Below are positions 1 to 8,851 of a DNA stretch of 64,000 nt, one piece after another (within the stretch, counting starts at the first letter, position 1; each line of letters begins with the position of its first letter). The DNA lies in assembly GCF_003060865.1 (NCBI RefSeq), contig NZ_CP028918.1:132001-196000 (forward strand), read 5' to 3'. The stretch is from Gemmobacter aquarius. GTDB taxonomy: Bacteria > Pseudomonadota > Alphaproteobacteria > Rhodobacterales > Rhodobacteraceae. The notes under the pieces are model-generated. The model worked only from the letters and a program-made list of their open reading frames with translations, was not told where the DNA came from and made no database searches. A program made the translations under genes and the position numbers.

Positions 1-100
1 CCCCGACCGGCGACATCATCAGTTCCGCCACGGTAAAGCCGCCCGCCGGAACGCCGATCAGCGCCACCGACAGGATCAGGTTTCGGAGTGTCGTGTTCAT
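1..100 (-). CDS. N-terminus of an unidentified exported protein (cut by window edge)
   Basis: The reverse strand opens an ATG frame at position 100 that runs off the left edge. The 33 visible residues start MNTTLRNLILSVALIGVPAG, which has the short basic start, hydrophobic core and small residues of a signal peptide or signal anchor. It is divergent from the two-component genes at 279, so it may be a target of that regulator; this is inference. The family cannot be told from this fragment. Confidence 0.5.
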   Translation of the reverse strand, partial: MNTTLRNLILSVALIGVPAGGFTVAELMMSPVG

Positions 101-185
101 ATGCGTCTGCCTTCTTCCCTATCCGGGCCAAGCCCTTGGACGGGTCAGGGATCGCATGGCAGGTCCTGCGTCGCCTTTCCGGCTT

Positions 186-201
186 CTTACAAATCCGTAA
201 G
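186..201. promoter_or_regulatory. CTTAC-N6-GTAAG inverted repeat in divergent intergenic region
   Basis: A perfect 5-bp inverted repeat with a 6-bp spacer lies in the 178-bp gap between the exported-protein gene and the response regulator gene. TTAC(N6)GTAA-like boxes are plausible binding sites for OmpR-type regulators. The assignment rests only on symmetry and position. Confidence 0.25.
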
Positions 202-278
202 GGCAAGGGCGGCACGATGCGCTTCGCAAGCGGGGCCGTCTGGGCTATGCCAAGGGCATCAGACGGGGCAGACCGCAG

Positions 279-950
279 ATGAGGATTCTTATCGCCGAAG
301 ACGATGCCGAAGCCGCGCGTTACGTCATGCGCGGCTTGCAGGGCGAAGGCCACGGCGTCGACCATCTGGCCCACGGGCGCGACGCGCTGGCGCAGGCCAT
401 GACGGGCGATTACGATCTTTTGCTGCTCGACCGCATGCTGCCGGGGCTGGACGGCCTGTCCATCCTGCGCGCGGTGCGGGCGGCGAAGCTGCCGGTTCCC
501 GTTATTCTGCTTACGGCAATGGGAAGCGTCGAAGACCGCGTGACCGGCCTGCGCGCAGGGGCCGACGATTACATGGTCAAACCCTTCGCCTTTGTCGAAT
601 TGCTGGCACGGATCGACACGATCAGTCGCCGCCCGTCCTTGCGGGACGAGGTTCTGGGCCTGACCGTCGGCGATCTGACCCTCGACCTTCTGACGCGCGA
701 GGCGCGACGCGAGGGGCAGTCGATCGAGTTGCAGCCCCGCGAATTCCTGCTGCTCAAGCATTTCATGGAACGCCCCGGTCGGGTGCAGACGCGGACGATC
801 CTGCTGGAAACCGTGTGGGGGCTTCATTTCGACCCCAAGACCAGCGTCGTGGAAACCCACATCAGCCGTTTGCGGGCCAAGATCGACAAGCCCTTTGCCA
901 AGCCCTACCTGACCACGCTGCATGGCGTGGGCTATGTGCTGCAACCGTGA
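279..950 (+). CDS. OmpR/PhoB-family response regulator
   Basis: This is a 223-aa DNA-binding response regulator. The receiver domain (about 1-115) has the acidic pair D8-D9, the phospho-acceptor Asp51 in LLLLDRMLPG and the conserved Lys in DDYMVKPF. The C-terminal winged helix (about 130-222) carries the FLLLKHFMERPGR and VVETHISRLRAKID signatures. It resembles the metal/envelope-stress (CusR/CzcR-like) branch, but the stimulus is not visible. The histidine kinase gene overlaps its stop codon by 4 nt, so the two form a translationally coupled pair. Confidence 0.93.
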   Translation: MRILIAEDDAEAARYVMRGLQGEGHGVDHLAHGRDALAQAMTGDYDLLLLDRMLPGLDGLSILRAVRAAKLPVPVILLTAMGSVEDRVTGLRAGADDYMVKPFAFVELLARIDTISRRPSLRDEVLGLTVGDLTLDLLTREARREGQSIELQPREFLLLKHFMERPGRVQTRTILLETVWGLHFDPKTSVVETHISRLRAKIDKPFAKPYLTTLHGVGYVLQP

Positions 951-2332
951 CGCGGCCCTTGTCTTGGTCGATGCGATTTGCGCTGTCGCTGTCGGCAGTC
1001 TTCGTGATCGCCACATTCGCGGCGGGCGGGCTGTCATGGCTTTTCGTGTCGCAGGAACTGTCCCGCCGCCTGCAAACCGATGTGCAAAGCGCGGCCGGGG
1101 CCTTGGCTGGCATCGCCGAGGCAGGCGACCGCACCGACCTTTCCGAACAGATCACGGCACAGGCCCGCGCCGTGCGCGACGGCGCGACGCTTTACGCCTT
1201 TGTCGATGGCGAAACCGGCAAGATCACCGGCTCGTTGCAACTCGCCGCCCCGTTCGAGGGCGCAAAACAGCTTTCCCCCGATCGCGATTTCCCGCCGCCC
1301 CTGTCCAGCGGACGCCCGCACGAGGACCCCTATCTCGCCTATGGCATCCGCACGCCGCTGGGTTGGGTGATCGTGGCGCATGATACGCAAGGCATCGTGG
1401 AAACCGGCGAAATCATGGTTCGCGCGACCGGTGCCGCCACGGTTGCCGCGCTGATCCTGTCGCTTGGCCTTGCGCTCGTCATCGCCCGCCGGACCGGGGC
1501 GCGCATCGGCAGGATGGAAAGCGTGCTCGACGCGATCGGGAACGGCAACCTTGCCCGCCGGATCGGCGACACCGGCAATGACGATCTGGCCGATCTTGCC
1601 CGCCGCGTCGACCTGATGCTCGACCGGTTGCAAAGGAGCATCGCGGCGATAAGGCAAGTGTCGACCGATGTCGCCCATGACCTGCGCGCACCGCTTGCGC
1701 GGCTGCGGATGCGGCTTGAACCCCATGCGCTTTCACCCGCCGTCCCCGGTGCCATTCGGGCCGAGATCGGGCAGGCGCTGGAGGACATCGACGGTATCTC
1801 TGCCACGTTCGACGCGATCCTTCGCCTGTCCCGGCTCGAGTCCGGCACGGCCGAGGCGCGGTCCGAGACGGTGAACCTGACCGCCCTGACGCAAAGCGTG
1901 CATGACATTCTGGAACCCGCGGCGAACGATATGGGCCATAGCCTTATGCTTGACAGCGGGCCGGGCAACGTGACCGTGACGGGGGATCAGGACTTGCTGA
2001 TGCAGGCTTTGGTCAACCTCGTCGACAATGCCCTGCGCCATTGTCCGCCACCGGCCCGCGTCACGCTTTCCCTGCGTGAGGGGCCGCACGGCCCGACCCT
2101 TGCCGTGACCGATGACGGCCCGGGTATTCCGGCGGCCGACCGTGCGCGGGTGCTGGATCGCTTCGTGCGTCTGGATGCCAGCCGGACAGTCCCGGGAAGT
2201 GGGCTGGGCCTCTCGCTTGTTGCAGCCATTGCGCGGCACCACGGCGCCAGAATGTCCCTGACAGACAACCACCCGGGCCTTCGGGTTTCCCTGTCATTCC
2301 GACAAAGCGCACAAGACCTCACGTCAGGGTGA
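947..2332 (+). CDS. Sensor histidine kinase, partner of the upstream regulator
   Basis: This is a 461-aa membrane kinase if read from GTG 947, which overlaps the regulator stop as GTGA; an in-frame ATG at 971 is the alternative. Order: first membrane helix (about 10-32), periplasmic sensor segment, second helix (about 160-180), HAMP region, dimerisation helix with the H-box VAHDLRAPLARL (His244), then the ATPase domain with N-box LVNLVDNALRH, G1 DDGPGIP and G2 GSGLGLSL. It should phosphorylate the adjacent regulator. The sensed ligand is unknown. Confidence 0.92.
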   Translation: MTRPLSWSMRFALSLSAVFVIATFAAGGLSWLFVSQELSRRLQTDVQSAAGALAGIAEAGDRTDLSEQITAQARAVRDGATLYAFVDGETGKITGSLQLAAPFEGAKQLSPDRDFPPPLSSGRPHEDPYLAYGIRTPLGWVIVAHDTQGIVETGEIMVRATGAATVAALILSLGLALVIARRTGARIGRMESVLDAIGNGNLARRIGDTGNDDLADLARRVDLMLDRLQRSIAAIRQVSTDVAHDLRAPLARLRMRLEPHALSPAVPGAIRAEIGQALEDIDGISATFDAILRLSRLESGTAEARSETVNLTALTQSVHDILEPAANDMGHSLMLDSGPGNVTVTGDQDLLMQALVNLVDNALRHCPPPARVTLSLREGPHGPTLAVTDDGPGIPAADRARVLDRFVRLDASRTVPGSGLGLSLVAAIARHHGARMSLTDNHPGLRVSLSFRQSAQDLTSG

Positions 2333-2418
2333 CGCACCTATGCTGCCGCCGGGTTCAGTCCGATCGCGGTTTTGGCACCGCCCGCGCAGATCGGCCTGCG
2401 ACTGCAAAATGACAGGCC

Positions 2419-2445
2419 GGGGCTGGAACGCGCGTTCCAAGCCCC
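2419..2445 (-). terminator. Strong hairpin downstream of the autotransporter gene
   Basis: A near-perfect inverted repeat (GGGGC, TGGAACGC/GCGTTCCA, GCCCC, one unpaired base) sits 20 nt past the stop of the autotransporter and 87 nt past that of the kinase, between the convergent ends. It has no clean T-run, so it could be a bidirectional terminator or a 3'-end stabiliser. Confidence 0.55.
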
Positions 2446-2465
2446 TGCCACCCGATGCGGGCAAC

Positions 2466-5400
2466 CTAGAACCGAAGCTTTGCCTTCAGTTGCACGCTGC
2501 CCTGACTGCCGTAACCGTCCTGCATCACGTTGGTCGTATAATCCAGCGACACATTCAGATTGTCCTGAACGCTCAGGTTGAAGGATGCGGTGATGCGGCC
2601 GTAATTCTGGTCCACACCCGCAACGGTTGCGTCAAAGATGTCGCCAGAGCCTAGGAAGCTCGTTGCGACCGAACGTTCACCGTCGCGCACGGCATGGATC
2701 CAGGCTGCGTCGAGTGTCGGGGACAGGGTCATGCCGTTAGCCAGTTGGACATTGGTCGAAACCGTAGCCCCGATGGAGGTACCGGCGTTCCATGTGCTGT
2801 CGGCACCGACTTGCAGGGGCGCGTCACCAATCCCGGCCTCGTCATAGGCATCGGTCGATTGCTGCGTGTAGGACAGGGCCAGATAGGGCTTGATCGACAA
2901 GCCGTTTGCGAATTTCAAACCGTTGCTCGAAATCTTCGCATAGGCGTTGAAGGCATCGCCATCGGGTGACGCGGTGTAGACATAGCCCGCAAGGCTGCGG
3001 CTGATGTCGTGGGATTGGCGGTAATAGGCAAGATAGCCTTCAAGTCGCAGGCCCCCGCCCAAGGCGGTATCGCCGAACAGGCCCACACCCTTTGAATCTA
3101 CGCGGTCAGAGGTGCGCTGATTGGAGCTTTCGCTGGTGAAAAGCGACCCGAACACGCCGATGCGCGCGTCTGCATCGCTGAGCTGATGCGCTGTGCCAAA
3201 GGTCAGGCCGATCGCCTGTGCATCGAAACCCTCGGTTTCGGCCGTGGCGTCATAGCGGGCGATGGCACCCTGCGCGATGGCAAAGCCGTTCATCCGTGGC
3301 GCTGGGGCACCGCTGCTCGATATGCGCAGGCTTTCGTCGGGCGTCGCTTCCGCCGCAGCGCGCATCTGGAAAAGCTGGCCGAGAACGGCGCTGCCATCGA
3401 ATTGCTGCGCGAAACTTGTGACGACCGCGGTCTGGTTGACGGCGGTCACATTTTCCTTCGTCGGGGCTGTGATCAGGTCTTCGACGACAAGGTCCCAGAC
3501 ACCGCCACCGACATTCACAAGGTTCCAGTCATAAAGGACCGTATCCTGCAGGAAGGTTCCGACCACCGTCGCGTCCTGCCCCTCGACCGTGCCCAGCCCG
3601 CTGATGACGCTGGCATAGGTCGCCCCGTAGCTGAGGGTCGACCCGGCCGCCACTTCGAAATCGGCAAGCGTACCGACGGGTGACGACAGGGCAAGCTGGC
3701 CGTATTGGCTGCCTGACACGACGTAATCGAGATAGGCGCCCGGCAGATTGCCCGAATAGGTCAGCGCGGTGATCGATCCGCCGCCCTGCGCGTTGATCAG
3801 GCTGCCGATGCTGCCACCGTTGACGATGGCGGCCCCACCCAGCCCGCCGGTCATGATGCCAAGGTTGGACAGCGTTGCGATGGATGCGCCGGAAATATTG
3901 TTGAAACCGGCCGCGCCCATGATGGTGCCACTGTTTGCCAAAAGCCCGATGCTGCCCTTGTTCAGGCCGCCCGAGATCGACCCGTCAAGCACACCGCTGT
4001 TGGTGAAGCTGCCCAGACTGCCCGCCGCTGCGACGTATAGCGGCGTGTCCGTCCCGCTGATCGTGCCCGCGTTGGTAATCGACCCGTAGCTGCCGCCGAC
4101 GTAATAGTTGCCGATGGACAAGAGCAGGTTGTTTGCGTCGACCGCTTTGACCAGTGCCAACCCGTCAAAGCCCTCGGCCACGGTGACGGTCGCGCCGGTA
4201 TAGTCAGACCCCGCGCCACCGGCGACCAGCGTGCAGCCCACCGATCCGGCCAGATAGGTACTGCCCGACGTCAGGCAATCCGCCTTGCGGGTGATGCTTG
4301 CACCCGCCAGATTTGCGACACCGCTCACCACCAGTTTGCCTGCGCCAGACAGCGCCAACGATCCGCCGGTTTGGCTGAAGTTGCCTGTGACGCTTATCTG
4401 GCTGCCCATCGACAGCGCAGCACCCGAGTTGGTGACCGTGTTGGTCCCGACGTTGATGTTGTCGTTCACCAGCAGGTTGCCGCTGGCAAAGACAAGGTTC
4501 GACGAAGTGTTCGTGATGCTGCCACGATTGGCGGGGTTCGCACCTGTCAGCGTGCCGGTGACAGTGCCCGTTCCGCCCGTGATCGTCAGGGCGCGCGACG
4601 AGGCGTTCACGATGTTGCCCGATACGATGCCGCTGTTCGAGAACCCGCCCAGCGTGCCCGATATGTAAAGCGCGGTGTTGCTGCCCAAGGTGCCGCCGGC
4701 TTCGTTGATCAGCGTTCCCAGCGATCCTTCGAGGTTGATGCCATTAATGCCGCCGCCGATGAAACCGCTGTTGGTAAGTGACCCGACAGTCCCGCTAAGC
4801 CCGATGGCCGATTGCGGTGCCGTCATCCTGCCCGTGTTGCTGATCGTCGAGATGGAGCCAGAGTTGTAAATGCCCTGCGGTCCGCCGTTGATGCTGCCGC
4901 TGTTGGACAAGAGCCCCAAGGTGCCATAGTTCGCAAATCCCGCCGAACCCGACGAGATCAGCCCCGCATTGGTGATCGTGCCCATCGAGGTGTCGTTTTG
5001 CAGCCCTGCGGCGGTACCGCCCGTGATCGTGCCGGTCGCGCTGTTGGTCAGGCTGGTGATGGTGGACTGGTTGCCCATCCCCTTTTCGCTGCCGCTGATC
5101 AGCCCGTCGTTGACGAAACTGCCGATGCTGCCGTTGTTCGACCCGCCGTTCGACGTTCCGGTCAACTGTCCGCTGTTGGTAAAGGTGCCGATGCTGCCGG
5201 TGTTCGCCACGTAAAGCGCGTTGGTCACACCTGTGATCGTTGCGGTGTTGGTGATCGAGACTTGGGTGTCGCCGACGTAGTTGTTTGCGACGGCCATCAG
5301 CAGGTTGGTTCCGCTGGTCGAAGCGGTGGCGGCCAGTCCGGTAAAGGCGCCCGCGATCGAGACGTTCACGCCCGTGTAGGTCGAGCCTACGCCGCCCGAT

Positions 5401-7514
5401 ACCAGCGTCCGGCTGTTCGAGCCGACCAGATAGGTGCTCGTCGATGAGAACCCTCCGACCAAGACCGATCCGCCGGTGATGCTGGCCGCCTGCGTGACGG
5501 CCAGTTTGCCTGCGGTTCCCAGGTTCAGGCTGCCTGCGGTCTGGGTGAATTTGGCATCGACCGAAACGATGGTCGACAAGGTGATATCAGCCCCGCTGTT
5601 CAGCACTGTCGCACCGCTTGCCGCAAGGGTGCCGGCGGCAGTGATCGAATTGTTCAGCAGCAATGCGCCCGAAGCAAAGGTCAGGGTGGGCATCGACATG
5701 CCGATGGTCCCCTGCAACGTGCCGCTCGCACCGGTGAAGGTGCCGACCGTGCCATTGCTGCCACCGATGATCGTGCCGATCGTGCCGCCGTTTCCGTTGA
5801 CGTTGCCGCGCATCACGCCGCTGTTGACGATCGTGCCGAAGTTGCCCGCGATGACGTTGCTTCCGCCCGACATGGTGCCGCTGTTGTCGAGCAGGGTGAT
5901 CACGGCATTGTTCTGGATCGCGTTGCCCCCGCCCGCAATTACACCGCTGTTGGTCAGCGTCGAAATCGTGTTGCTGTTCAGGATGGCCCAGCTGCTGTTC
6001 GAGATTGTGCCGGTGTTGACTAGTTGGCCGATGGTGCCCTGGTTCCAGAACGCGGTGAAGTTGCTGTTGGTGATCAGGCCGCTGTTGGCAAAGCTGCCGA
6101 TGCTGCCGCGGTTGTTCACGCCGAATTGCGCGCCACCAAAGGTGCCTGAATTGGTCACCGTGCCGATGGTGCCGGTCGTGGCCACATAAAGCCCGGTGTT
6201 CGCGCTGGTGATCGTCGCGGTGTTGTTGAGTGTCGCGAGCGTGCCGCCGACATAGTCATTCGCGACCGTCAGCGCCACTTGGTTGTTGATGGTGCTGACC
6301 GAATGGGAAAGTCCGGCCAGTGAGCCGACCGAGACGGTCGCCCCGCTGAGGTTCAGGCTTGTTGCGCTGACAAGGGTTCGCGTACCGACCAGGTAATTGC
6401 CGGTGCTTTGGAACGACGACATGATGGTGCCGCCCGAAAGCGTGGCGGCGCCCGATATGGCCAGTCTCCCCGAAATCAGGTCGATGTTCAGCGTGCCCGC
6501 GCTTTGGCTGAAGGCGCCTGCGATATTGATCGAGTTCGCGATCGAAAGGTTGGCGCCGGTGTTGGAAACCGTGTGGCCGGTGGCGTTGATATTGTCGTTG
6601 AGCAGCAGGTTGCCGCCGGTGAACACGAGGTTCGACAGCGTGTTCACGATGCTGCCACGGTTGGAGGGGATCGCACCGGTCAGCGTGCCGGTGACGGTTC
6701 CCGCCCCGCCCGAGATCGTCAGCGCGTTCGACGAGGTGTTTACGATGATGCCCGACACTATGCCGCTGTTCGAGAACCCGCCGAGGCTGCCCGAGAGGGA
6801 GAGCGCGAAGTTGCCGCCCAAGGTGCCGCCGGCTTCGTTAACCAGCGTTCCGAGCGAGCCTTCGAGGTTGATGCCGTTGCTGCCGCCGCCGATGAAGCCG
6901 CTGTTGGTGAGCGATCCGACAGAACCGCTGAGGCCGATGGCCGATTGCGGGGCCGTCAGTCTGCCCGAGTTGGTGATCGAGGTGATCGAGCCGGAGTTAA
7001 ACAGGCCCTGCGGTCCGCCGCTGATGCTGCCGCTGTTGGACAGCAGCCCCAAGGTGCCGTAGTTCGCAGCGCCCGCCGACCCCGACGAGATCACGCCCGC
7101 ATTGGTGATCGTGCCCATCGAGGTGTCGTTTTGCAGGCCTGCGGCGGTGCCGCCCATGATGGTGCCGGTCGCGCTGTTGGTCAGGCTGGTGATGGTGGAC
7201 TGGTTGCCCATCCCCTTTTCGCTGCCGCTGATCAGCCCGTCGTTGACGAAACTGCCGATGCTGCCGTTGTTCGATCCGCCGTTCGGCGTCCCCGACAGCG
7301 TGCCCGTGTTGGTAAAGGTGCCGATGCTGCCGGTGTTTGTCACGATCAGCGCGGTCTCGCCCCCGCTGATCGTATCTGCATTGCTGACCGAGGCCTCGGA
7401 GGTCGATACCGTGATCGGGTCGGCCCAGGTCGGCTGAGGCAAATTGACCGCAACGGAAACAACGATAAGCGCGGTAGTTCCGAGCAATGCCCGGTTGAAT
7501 TTGATCCGCGACAT
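2466..7514 (-). CDS. Large repeat-rich autotransporter (type Va secretion)
   Basis: This is a 1682-aa surface or secreted protein. A signal peptide (about 1-31, ending QPTWA) is followed by a passenger of roughly 1350 residues made of short Gly/Ser/Asn/Thr-rich beta-helix strands of the type IGTFTNSG. The last 270-280 residues form a beta-barrel domain ending in aromatic Phe (KLKAKLRF), as expected for Bam-dependent insertion. The passenger has four large modules, each opening with a VANxYVG segment and a run ending LYVA..GSIGTFTNSG. Only two cysteines are present (DCLTSG and VGCTLV), both in the last module. Function (adhesion, biofilm) is inferred from class only. Confidence 0.9.
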   Translation of the reverse strand: MSRIKFNRALLGTTALIVVSVAVNLPQPTWADPITVSTSEASVSNADTISGGETALIVTNTGSIGTFTNTGTLSGTPNGGSNNGSIGSFVNDGLISGSEKGMGNQSTITSLTNSATGTIMGGTAAGLQNDTSMGTITNAGVISSGSAGAANYGTLGLLSNSGSISGGPQGLFNSGSITSITNSGRLTAPQSAIGLSGSVGSLTNSGFIGGGSNGINLEGSLGTLVNEAGGTLGGNFALSLSGSLGGFSNSGIVSGIIVNTSSNALTISGGAGTVTGTLTGAIPSNRGSIVNTLSNLVFTGGNLLLNDNINATGHTVSNTGANLSIANSINIAGAFSQSAGTLNIDLISGRLAISGAATLSGGTIMSSFQSTGNYLVGTRTLVSATSLNLSGATVSVGSLAGLSHSVSTINNQVALTVANDYVGGTLATLNNTATITSANTGLYVATTGTIGTVTNSGTFGGAQFGVNNRGSIGSFANSGLITNSNFTAFWNQGTIGQLVNTGTISNSSWAILNSNTISTLTNSGVIAGGGNAIQNNAVITLLDNSGTMSGGSNVIAGNFGTIVNSGVMRGNVNGNGGTIGTIIGGSNGTVGTFTGASGTLQGTIGMSMPTLTFASGALLLNNSITAAGTLAASGATVLNSGADITLSTIVSVDAKFTQTAGSLNLGTAGKLAVTQAASITGGSVLVGGFSSTSTYLVGSNSRTLVSGGVGSTYTGVNVSIAGAFTGLAATASTSGTNLLMAVANNYVGDTQVSITNTATITGVTNALYVANTGSIGTFTNSGQLTGTSNGGSNNGSIGSFVNDGLISGSEKGMGNQSTITSLTNSATGTITGGTAAGLQNDTSMGTITNAGLISSGSAGFANYGTLGLLSNSGSINGGPQGIYNSGSISTISNTGRMTAPQSAIGLSGTVGSLTNSGFIGGGINGINLEGSLGTLINEAGGTLGSNTALYISGTLGGFSNSGIVSGNIVNASSRALTITGGTGTVTGTLTGANPANRGSITNTSSNLVFASGNLLVNDNINVGTNTVTNSGAALSMGSQISVTGNFSQTGGSLALSGAGKLVVSGVANLAGASITRKADCLTSGSTYLAGSVGCTLVAGGAGSDYTGATVTVAEGFDGLALVKAVDANNLLLSIGNYYVGGSYGSITNAGTISGTDTPLYVAAAGSLGSFTNSGVLDGSISGGLNKGSIGLLANSGTIMGAAGFNNISGASIATLSNLGIMTGGLGGAAIVNGGSIGSLINAQGGGSITALTYSGNLPGAYLDYVVSGSQYGQLALSSPVGTLADFEVAAGSTLSYGATYASVISGLGTVEGQDATVVGTFLQDTVLYDWNLVNVGGGVWDLVVEDLITAPTKENVTAVNQTAVVTSFAQQFDGSAVLGQLFQMRAAAEATPDESLRISSSGAPAPRMNGFAIAQGAIARYDATAETEGFDAQAIGLTFGTAHQLSDADARIGVFGSLFTSESSNQRTSDRVDSKGVGLFGDTALGGGLRLEGYLAYYRQSHDISRSLAGYVYTASPDGDAFNAYAKISSNGLKFANGLSIKPYLALSYTQQSTDAYDEAGIGDAPLQVGADSTWNAGTSIGATVSTNVQLANGMTLSPTLDAAWIHAVRDGERSVATSFLGSGDIFDATVAGVDQNYGRITASFNLSVQDNLNVSLDYTTNVMQDGYGSQGSVQLKAKLRF
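4300..5195 (-). repeat. Internal duplication copy 2 of the autotransporter passenger
   Basis: This segment is nearly the same as 6430-7320 at an offset of about 2127 nt (709 codons). The encoded stretch from GGSNNGSIGSFVNDG through LTNSGFIGGG is almost unchanged between copies, and identity drops towards the C-terminal side. This indicates a fairly recent internal duplication or ongoing gene conversion. Confidence 0.8.
6430..7320 (-). repeat. Internal duplication copy 1 of the autotransporter passenger
   Basis: This is the partner of the block at 4300-5195 and encodes the N-terminal part of the passenger just after the signal peptide. Boundaries are approximate, judged from where the two protein copies stop aligning by eye. 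Confidence 0.8.
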
Positions 7515-7677
7515 GCTGGGCCTACCGAATGAGTGTTATCAAATCAACACCTTAGGAATGTGCTGATCCTCTTCAACTCGACGCTTGGGAATGACGTTCT
7601 GTCATTTGGACATAGATACATACCAAGGTAGGTAATACCTGTTAACTTTGTCGGTACCGGCAGACAAAAGGCCACGG

Positions 7678-7700
7678 ATAGGCCTTGCCCGTAGGCCTAT
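7678..7700 (-). terminator. Hairpin overlapping the glycosyltransferase stop codon
   Basis: ATAGGCC and GGCCTAT form a 7-bp stem with a 9-nt loop that overlaps the TAG stop of the gene ending at 7697. On the reverse strand it is followed by a short GGCCTTTTGTC tract. It is a plausible terminator for the TPR gene pair. The rest of the 182-bp gap to the autotransporter start is AT-richer and should hold that gene's promoter. Confidence 0.4.
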
Positions 7701-8851
7701 GCAAGCGACTTGCGTTCGGCCAGCGCCGCGGCGACCTGCGCGATGACCTGATCCCACCGGCCCCATTCGGTCTGCCGGAACAAACGGGCCGAGGGATACC
7801 AAGGTGAATCCTCGCGACCCAGCAGCCAGCGCCAATCCGGCAGCATGGGCAGCATAACCCAGACGGGAACCCCAAGCGCACCCGCGAGATGCACCGGCGA
7901 ACTGTCGATCGAGATCAGCAGATCGACCTCGGACAGTATGGCTGCGGTATCCTCGAAATCGGCGATTTCAGGGCTTAGGCTGACCATCTCCATGCCGTGT
8001 GGCGGGGACAGGGCATCGCCCTCGGTCGGCCCTTTCTGGATCGAGAAGAACGTCACGCCCTCTTGTCCAAGCGGGGCCAGCGCCGCCAGAGACATCGACC
8101 TGTTGGCATCGTTGAAATGGGTGGGACGGCCCGCCCAGAGGAAGGCCACCTTCAGCCCCGCATAGGGCGCAAGACGCGCGCGCCAGACCGCGCGGCGTTC
8201 GGGCAGGGCCGAAAGATAGGGCATCGGCGTGCCCGGCAGATCGGCCAGTTGCAACCGCATCGCGGCGGGCAGGCTCATCATTTCGCAGTGGGTGTGGAAA
8301 GGCGGCGGCAGTTGCCCGCGCAGGGTGATGGCGTCAAAGCCCTTCATCCGGCTCGCGATGCTGGCCATGTCGTGATTGATCTCGAGCACGACATTGGCCT
8401 GACTGCGCTCTTTGGCCCAAGCGACCATACGCATGAACTGAAAGGTGTCGCCATACCCCTGTTCGTCATGGATCAGCAGCGTCTGGCCCGGAATGGGGCG
8501 GCCATCCCAGCGCGGGCGCTGCACCTTGCGTTCGATGGCTGCGGTATGGGCAAGGCTGTAGCGGAAGCGGTATTCGCGCCAGCCGCGGTCAAATTCGCCG
8601 AGCAAAAGCAGGGTTTCCGACAGGTCGAACCGTGCCGAGTATTGCCCCGGCAGGGCGTCGACCAGCATTTCCTGAATGGGTTTGGCGTCAAGCACGCGGC
8701 CCTGAACGCGCAACGCCTGTGCCAGCAGCGCCCAAAGGCTGACCGGACCTGTGCCATCTGCCAGCAAGGGCGCGATGATCGCTTCAGCTTCGGCCCCCCG
8801 TCCGGATGCAAGCAAGCTGCGGGCGCGTTCCTCGACTGCCGCAAGCGTCAC
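7697..8851 (-). CDS. TPR-linked GT9-like glycosyltransferase
   Basis: This 384-aa protein probably transfers a sugar in the cytoplasm. The first 100 or so residues are helical repeats of TPR type (LLADGTGPVSLWALLAQALRV). The C-terminal half is a GT-B domain like the heptosyltransferase family (GT9): LLIHDEQGYGDTFQFMR near its start, VAFLWAGRPTHFNDANRSM in the middle, and LLISIDSSPVHLAGALGVPVWVMLP near its end. It starts at GTG 8851, overlapping the upstream sulfotransferase stop as GTGA, so the two are coupled. The acceptor could be a glycan or a protein; the neighbouring autotransporter is a candidate by inference only. Confidence 0.75.
   Translation of the reverse strand: MTLAAVEERARSLLASGRGAEAEAIIAPLLADGTGPVSLWALLAQALRVQGRVLDAKPIQEMLVDALPGQYSARFDLSETLLLLGEFDRGWREYRFRYSLAHTAAIERKVQRPRWDGRPIPGQTLLIHDEQGYGDTFQFMRMVAWAKERSQANVVLEINHDMASIASRMKGFDAITLRGQLPPPFHTHCEMMSLPAAMRLQLADLPGTPMPYLSALPERRAVWRARLAPYAGLKVAFLWAGRPTHFNDANRSMSLAALAPLGQEGVTFFSIQKGPTEGDALSPPHGMEMVSLSPEIADFEDTAAILSEVDLLISIDSSPVHLAGALGVPVWVMLPMLPDWRWLLGREDSPWYPSARLFRQTEWGRWDQVIAQVAAALAERKSLA

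Noticed and set aside
101..946. Extension of the histidine kinase frame back to position 101
   Set aside because: This part overlaps the response regulator in another frame and is Arg/Ala-rich nonsense; kinase homology begins at about 971.
2466..7514. CRISPR-like or satellite repeats in the region
   Set aside because: The regular repeats are protein-coding beta-helix strands in one open frame; there are no identical short repeats with unique spacers.
6408..7532. Long forward open frame (374 aa) opposite the autotransporter
   Set aside because: It is antisense to a repeat-rich gene with biased composition, its protein is Arg/Gly/Ala-rich with no domain, and similar frames recur over each repeat copy.
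7697..8851. BAHT-type (TibC/Aah) autotransporter heptosyltransferase
   Set aside because: The four-Cys iron finger of that family is absent; only one cysteine is present. The GT9-like label with TPRs is safer.
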